Shown: positions 30,938-31,994 of the stretch, in pieces
Layout of the letters: each line of letters starts with the position of its first letter
Numbering within the stretch: position 1 is the stretch's first letter
Source of the DNA: Pelotomaculum sp. UBA3103
GTDB lineage: Bacteria; Bacillota; Desulfotomaculia; Desulfotomaculales; Pelotomaculaceae
Reading direction: 5' to 3'
Length of the DNA stretch: 31,994 nucleotides
Assembly (NCBI GenBank): GCA_002365855.1
Contig: DFAP01000071.1
Coordinates: 70,253 to 102,246, forward strand
The notes under the pieces: model-generated
Seen by the model: the letters and a program-made list of their open reading frames with translations, nothing else
What the model was told of the DNA's origin: nothing
Database searches by the model: none
Program-made: the position numbers and the translations under genes

Positions 30938-31708
30938 TCAACTAACCTTTTGCTCAATCCTCAGCTTGTCTGCAACCAAAGCGATAAACTCGCTGTTAGT
31001 TGGCTTGCCCCTTTCCATGTTTATGGTATAACCAAAAAACTTGGTCATCATTTCCACGTTCCCTCGGTCCCAGGCAAGTTCAATGGCGTGCCTGATGGCT
31101 CTTTCAACTCTGCTCGGAGTAGTTTGAAATTTCTGTGCTATCATAGGGTAAAGTTCCTTAGTAACCGCCCCAAGCAGGTTGACCTCGTTGATCACCATTA
31201 AAATAGCGTCCCTTAGATAATGATATCCCTTAATATGTGCAGGAACTCCCATTTCGTGAATAATATTTGTTACAGCCACGTCCAGATTTTTAGGTTTGGC
31301 GGGAGAGATATACTGTGATACGTTGACACCTTCCGCAAGCTGTCTGATCCGGGTGGCAAGCACATTAAAATCAAAGGGTTTCAAGATATAATAATCGGCC
31401 CCCAATTCAACAGCCCTTTGAGTCACGCTTTCCTGTCCGAAGGCGGTAAGCATGATAATTTTTGGCTTGCTCCCCTGGCTTCCAGTTACAAGTTTTTCTA
31501 TAACCCCGATACCGTCAAGATGAGGCATGATAATATCTAAAACCACAACATCAGGGTTCCCTTCCATAATCATTTGAACAGCTTCAAGCCCGTTGTAAGC
31601 AATACCAATGAGGTTTAAATCTTCCTGCTGGTTAATGAATTCTTTGAGCAGTTCGCAGAAATCTCTGTTATCATCTGCGATTAACAGCCGTATTGCCTTC
31701 CTTCCCAT
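30938..31708 (-). CDS. spo0A: Spo0A, master response regulator of sporulation
   Basis: A 256-residue response regulator. The receiver has [12 protein letters not shown] (Asp12/13), the phosphorylated Asp58 in [13 protein letters not shown], the switch LTAFGQES and Lys in [10 protein letters not shown] linker near 125-145 leads to the Spo0A DNA-binding domain, which holds [20 protein letters not shown] and the recognition region [21 protein letters not shown], ending [30 protein letters not shown]. Length is close to the family's ~260. The ATG follows AGGAGGCGGG. A sigma-H-like promoter with a 0A box lies upstream. Confidence 0.97.
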   Translation of the reverse strand: MGRKAIRLLIADDNRDFCELLKEFINQQEDLNLIGIAYNGLEAVQMIMEGNPDVVVLDIIMPHLDGIGVIEKLVTGSQGSKPKIIMLTAFGQESVTQRAVELGADYYILKPFDFNVLATRIRQLAEGVNVSQYISPAKPKNLDVAVTNIIHEMGVPAHIKGYHYLRDAILMVINEVNLLGAVTKELYPMIAQKFQTTPSRVERAIRHAIELAWDRGNVEMMTKFFGYTINMERGKPTNSEFIALVADKLRIEQKVS

Positions 31709-31761
31709 AAATATTCCCGCCTCCTAAATTTCTATATTTTGGTTATTTTCTAGTACTCAAC

Positions 31762-31790
31762 AAATTCGACAGCCAAAAAAAAAGTCCTTC
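31762..31790 (-). promoter_or_regulatory. Sigma-H-like promoter and 0A box upstream of spo0A
   Basis: On the minus strand GAAGGACTT (31782-31790), 11 bases, GTCGAATTT (31762-31770), close to the sigma-H pattern RnAGGAwwW, 11-12, RnnGAATww. A perfect 0A box, TGTCGAA (31765-31771), overlaps the -10. The leader would be about 45 bases. The rest of the 286-base upstream region is AT-rich with no gene. Confidence 0.6.
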
Positions 31791-31994
31791 AAGAAATCCT
31801 TGAAATTATAAATAAAATGGTAATATATAGAATATATTTTATGCCGGTATTTTGTTTCACAATAATAGATATTTAATTTTTGCTTGCGGACTAAACCAAA
31901 ATGTTTACAATAAATCACTTCCTTTAGAGAATTTAAAAATATAAACTGTCTTACAATAAACTCAAATTATATTTTATTACAGTAGTTATGCAGT

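Overview
The window reads as a chromosomal segment of a spore-forming, anaerobic, low-to-mid-GC Firmicute, most like the Peptococcaceae/Desulfotomaculum-Pelotomaculum group (inferred from gene content and order, not from a database match). The evidence is a dense sporulation set (spo0A, spoIIM, spoIIAA-spoIIAB-sigF, dacF, spoVAC-AD-AEb-AEa, ytfI/ytfJ, an mciZ-like gene), a ferredoxin-linked 2-oxoacid oxidoreductase, and an iron-sulphur 2-hydroxyacyl-CoA dehydratase-type activase. Almost all genes lie on the minus strand. About half (18 of 35 by my reading) appear to start with GTG or TTG behind strong GGAGG-type ribosome binding sites.

Region 1-1410 (plus strand): a triple CCCCCTGTGTCTTTT repeat at the window edge, a MaoC-type hydratase and a SEC-C/YkgJ cysteine-cluster protein. 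Region 1515-3357 (minus): Ku and a stand-alone LigD-type ATP-dependent ligase, a minimal NHEJ pair. Region 3498-6487: ytfI-ytfJ, trpS and a site-2 protease. Region 6480-9122: a large DHH-CBS-CBS-tRNA nucleotidyltransferase fusion. Region 9312-12148: lysA and a TrpB2-type tryptophan synthase beta chain. Region 12251-15323: a three-gene operon with a BcrA/HgdC-type ATPase activase and two mutually related DUF2229/HgdB-like partners. I see no ordinary dehydratase genes beside it, and this is the best candidate for an undescribed system. Region 15428-17862: spoVA. Region 18002-18196: dodecin. Region 18336-21322: dacF-spoIIAA-spoIIAB-sigF. Region 21485-23988: deoB and pyrimidine-nucleoside phosphorylase. 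Region 24082-25693: spoIIM and xerD. Region 25833-25961 (plus): a 42-residue gene resembling MciZ, the sporulation inhibitor of FtsZ, divergent from spoIIM. Region 25958-30457: an M20 peptidase, a four-subunit 2-oxoacid:ferredoxin oxidoreductase and an unusual P-loop NTPase. Region 30938-31708: spo0A, with a sigma-H-like promoter and a 0A box upstream.

The regulatory sequences fit the sporulation cascade. A sigma-H/0A-box control region precedes spo0A. Two back-to-back sigma-E-like promoters lie between spoIIM and mciZ. Sigma-F/sigma-G-like sites precede dacF and spoVAC. Clear intrinsic terminators separate most minus-strand units. I saw no tRNA, rRNA, CRISPR array, insertion sequence, or riboswitch. 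All promoter calls are by eye.
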